Positions 13,490 to 14,255 of a stretch of DNA of 14,255 nucleotides are shown piece after piece. The notes beneath the pieces are model-generated. The model did not search any database. It was given only the letters and a program-made list of their open reading frames with translations, and was not told the origin of the DNA. A program made the translations under genes and the position numbers. This DNA is from Prevotella sp. UBA3837. Its GTDB lineage: Bacteria; Bacteroidota; Bacteroidia; Bacteroidales; Bacteroidaceae. How positions within the stretch are numbered: position 1 is the first letter of the stretch; every line of letters starts with the position of its first letter. Location of the stretch: the NCBI GenBank assembly GCA_002392835.1, contig DGHX01000169.1:1-14255 (forward strand), in the 5' to 3' direction.

Positions 13490-13819
13490 TTACCCTAACT
13501 GATACTCACCTGTGCGGATGGCGGCGATGACACCGCCATCGATGAGCAGGTCGGTGCCGGTGATGAAGCGGGCATGCTCGCCGAGCAGGAAGGCTGCGGC
13601 CTCGGCAATCTCGTCGCTCGTGCCTACGCGCTGGGCGGCCGAGGCGTCAATCATGCGCTGGTAGCCCTCGCCGTTGGCATTGAACTCATCGTAGGCCAGC
13701 GGGGTGACGATGATGCCCGGCGAGATGGTGTTGATGCGGGCACGGCGCTGGCGCCATGAGGTGGCAGCGGCACCCAGGAGTGCCACTACTTGCTTCTCGT
13801 TGTTTCTGTCGAATACCAT
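13490..13819 (-). pseudogene. Short-chain dehydrogenase, 5'-truncated
   Basis: Only the last 109 codons of an SDR oxidoreductase remain. ARINTISPGIIVTPLAYDE (the PG motif after the catalytic region), AAQRVGTSDEIAEAAAFLLG and FITGTDLLIDGG are classical SDR C-terminal blocks. The NAD(P)-binding TGxxxGxG, NNAG, catalytic Ser and YxxxK, which lie in the first 160 residues of a normal 250-aa protein, are all missing. The first ten residues (MVFDRNNEKQ) do not look like SDR sequence, so the break lies near codon 11. The upstream side is occupied by a long inverted repeat. It cannot be an active enzyme. Confidence 0.85.
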
Positions 13820-13825
13820 GATTAC

Positions 13826-13941
13826 AAGTCCCCTAAGTTAGGGGATTTAGGGGTCTGAACAAGCGTTTTTCAGACCGGATTATTATTTCTTTGGGACATC
13901 TGCGCTTGTTCAGACCCCCATCCCCCTAACTTAGGGGGCTT
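13826..13941. repeat. Long inverted repeat (about 40-bp arms), MITE-like
   Basis: The left arm (13826-13865: AAGTCCCCTAAGTTAGGGG through GGGGTCTGAACAAGCG) is the near complement of the right arm (13903-13941), with a few substitutions and a small indel. Each arm also contains its own palindrome CCCCTAASTTAGGGG. The 37-nt centre includes TTTTTCAGACC. The right end overlaps the stop codon of the acetyltransferase gene, and the left end lies 7 nt from the start of the truncated dehydrogenase. No target-site duplication is evident. It may be a mobile miniature element or a bidirectional terminator. Confidence 0.75.
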
Positions 13942-14255
13942 ATATGTTCTTGATAAACTTTGCCGGATTGCCACCTACTATCGTGTTCGGTGCCACATTC
14001 TTGGTCACTACGGCCCCTGCGGCCACCACGGCATTCTCGCCGATGGTCACGCCGGGCAGGATGATGGCTCCCACGCCAATCCAGGCGTTGCGGCCGATAT
14101 GTACGGGCTTGCAGCGCAGCACCATATGGAGGGGCGGCATCAGATAGCTCGTCTTGTCGAGATTTCCGCCAAACAGTTCTTCCTCCAACGGGCGAATCTG
14201 CTCAGGCTGCGGTGTCGTAGTATTAATCTTGAAACAAATGTTGGCGCAGTCGGTC
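13940..14255 (-). CDS. Hexapeptide-repeat O-acetyltransferase, 3' part
   Basis: The frame is open to the right edge, so the 5' end is outside the window and about 104 residues are visible. The sequence PVHIGRNAWIGVGAIILPGV then TIGENAVVAAGAVVTKNV and IVGGNPAKFIK is the left-handed beta-helix and C-terminal cap of maltose/galactoside O-acetyltransferase-like enzymes (acetyl-CoA dependent, trimeric). An internal TTG at 14188 would give an 82-aa protein, but the frame continues upstream with plausible family sequence, so a longer gene is preferred. The acceptor is probably a sugar or a sugar-modified polysaccharide; this cannot be settled here. Confidence 0.85.
   Translation of the reverse strand, partial: TDCANICFKINTTTPQPEQIRPLEEELFGGNLDKTSYLMPPLHMVLRCKPVHIGRNAWIGVGAIILPGVTIGENAVVAAGAVVTKNVAPNTIVGGNPAKFIKNI

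Overview
The window looks like an accessory stretch of a Bacteroidota chromosome, most likely Bacteroidales of the Prevotella/Segatella type. The evidence is three lipoproteins with acidic SSD/SSDD residues after the lipobox cysteine, TAnnTTTG-type -7 promoter boxes, a fragment of the FISUMP domain common in Bacteroidota, and a secreted protein ending in a Por/T9SS-like C-terminal sequence. The species cannot be fixed from sequence alone.

Layout. At the left edge is the 3' part of a membrane-anchored AraC-type regulator, closed by a strong terminator, followed by a lipoprotein amidohydrolase (746-2509, +). A short junk zone (2510-2806) holds a REP-like palindrome and a FISUMP gene fragment bracketed by perfect 20-bp direct repeats. 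From about 11.1 kb down to 2.8 kb, all on the minus strand, lies a family of surface proteins: a 1258-aa secreted beta-helix-like protein (7090-10866) and two paralogous lipoproteins (4787-6559 and 2807-4450) with fimbrillin-like N-terminal parts and glycine-rich CGNITI...GGTVTATGG repeats. Interleaved with them are three intact small ORFs of 44-50 aa and a remnant of a fourth. Two of the small ORFs end in a stop codon that overlaps the Shine-Dalgarno sequence of the following lipoprotein gene, so each [small peptide + surface protein] pair looks like a translationally coupled, duplicated module. REP-like palindromes and a roughly 47-bp repeat sit between the modules.

The right side (11.36-14.25 kb, minus strand) is a mosaic of small genes: a GNAT acetyltransferase with a 56-aa partner gene (probable toxin-antitoxin pair), a 58-aa ORF that looks like a HepT start fused to an unrelated C-terminus, a conserved protein of unknown function next to a TfoX N-terminal domain protein, a 5'-truncated short-chain dehydrogenase, a roughly 40-bp-arm inverted repeat, and an edge-truncated hexapeptide acetyltransferase. 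The many fragments and repeats suggest a recombination-prone region.

The most interesting unexplained element is the small-ORF family coupled to the beta-helix surface proteins. Second is the structured leader with a tRNA T-arm-like hairpin upstream of the 1258-aa gene.
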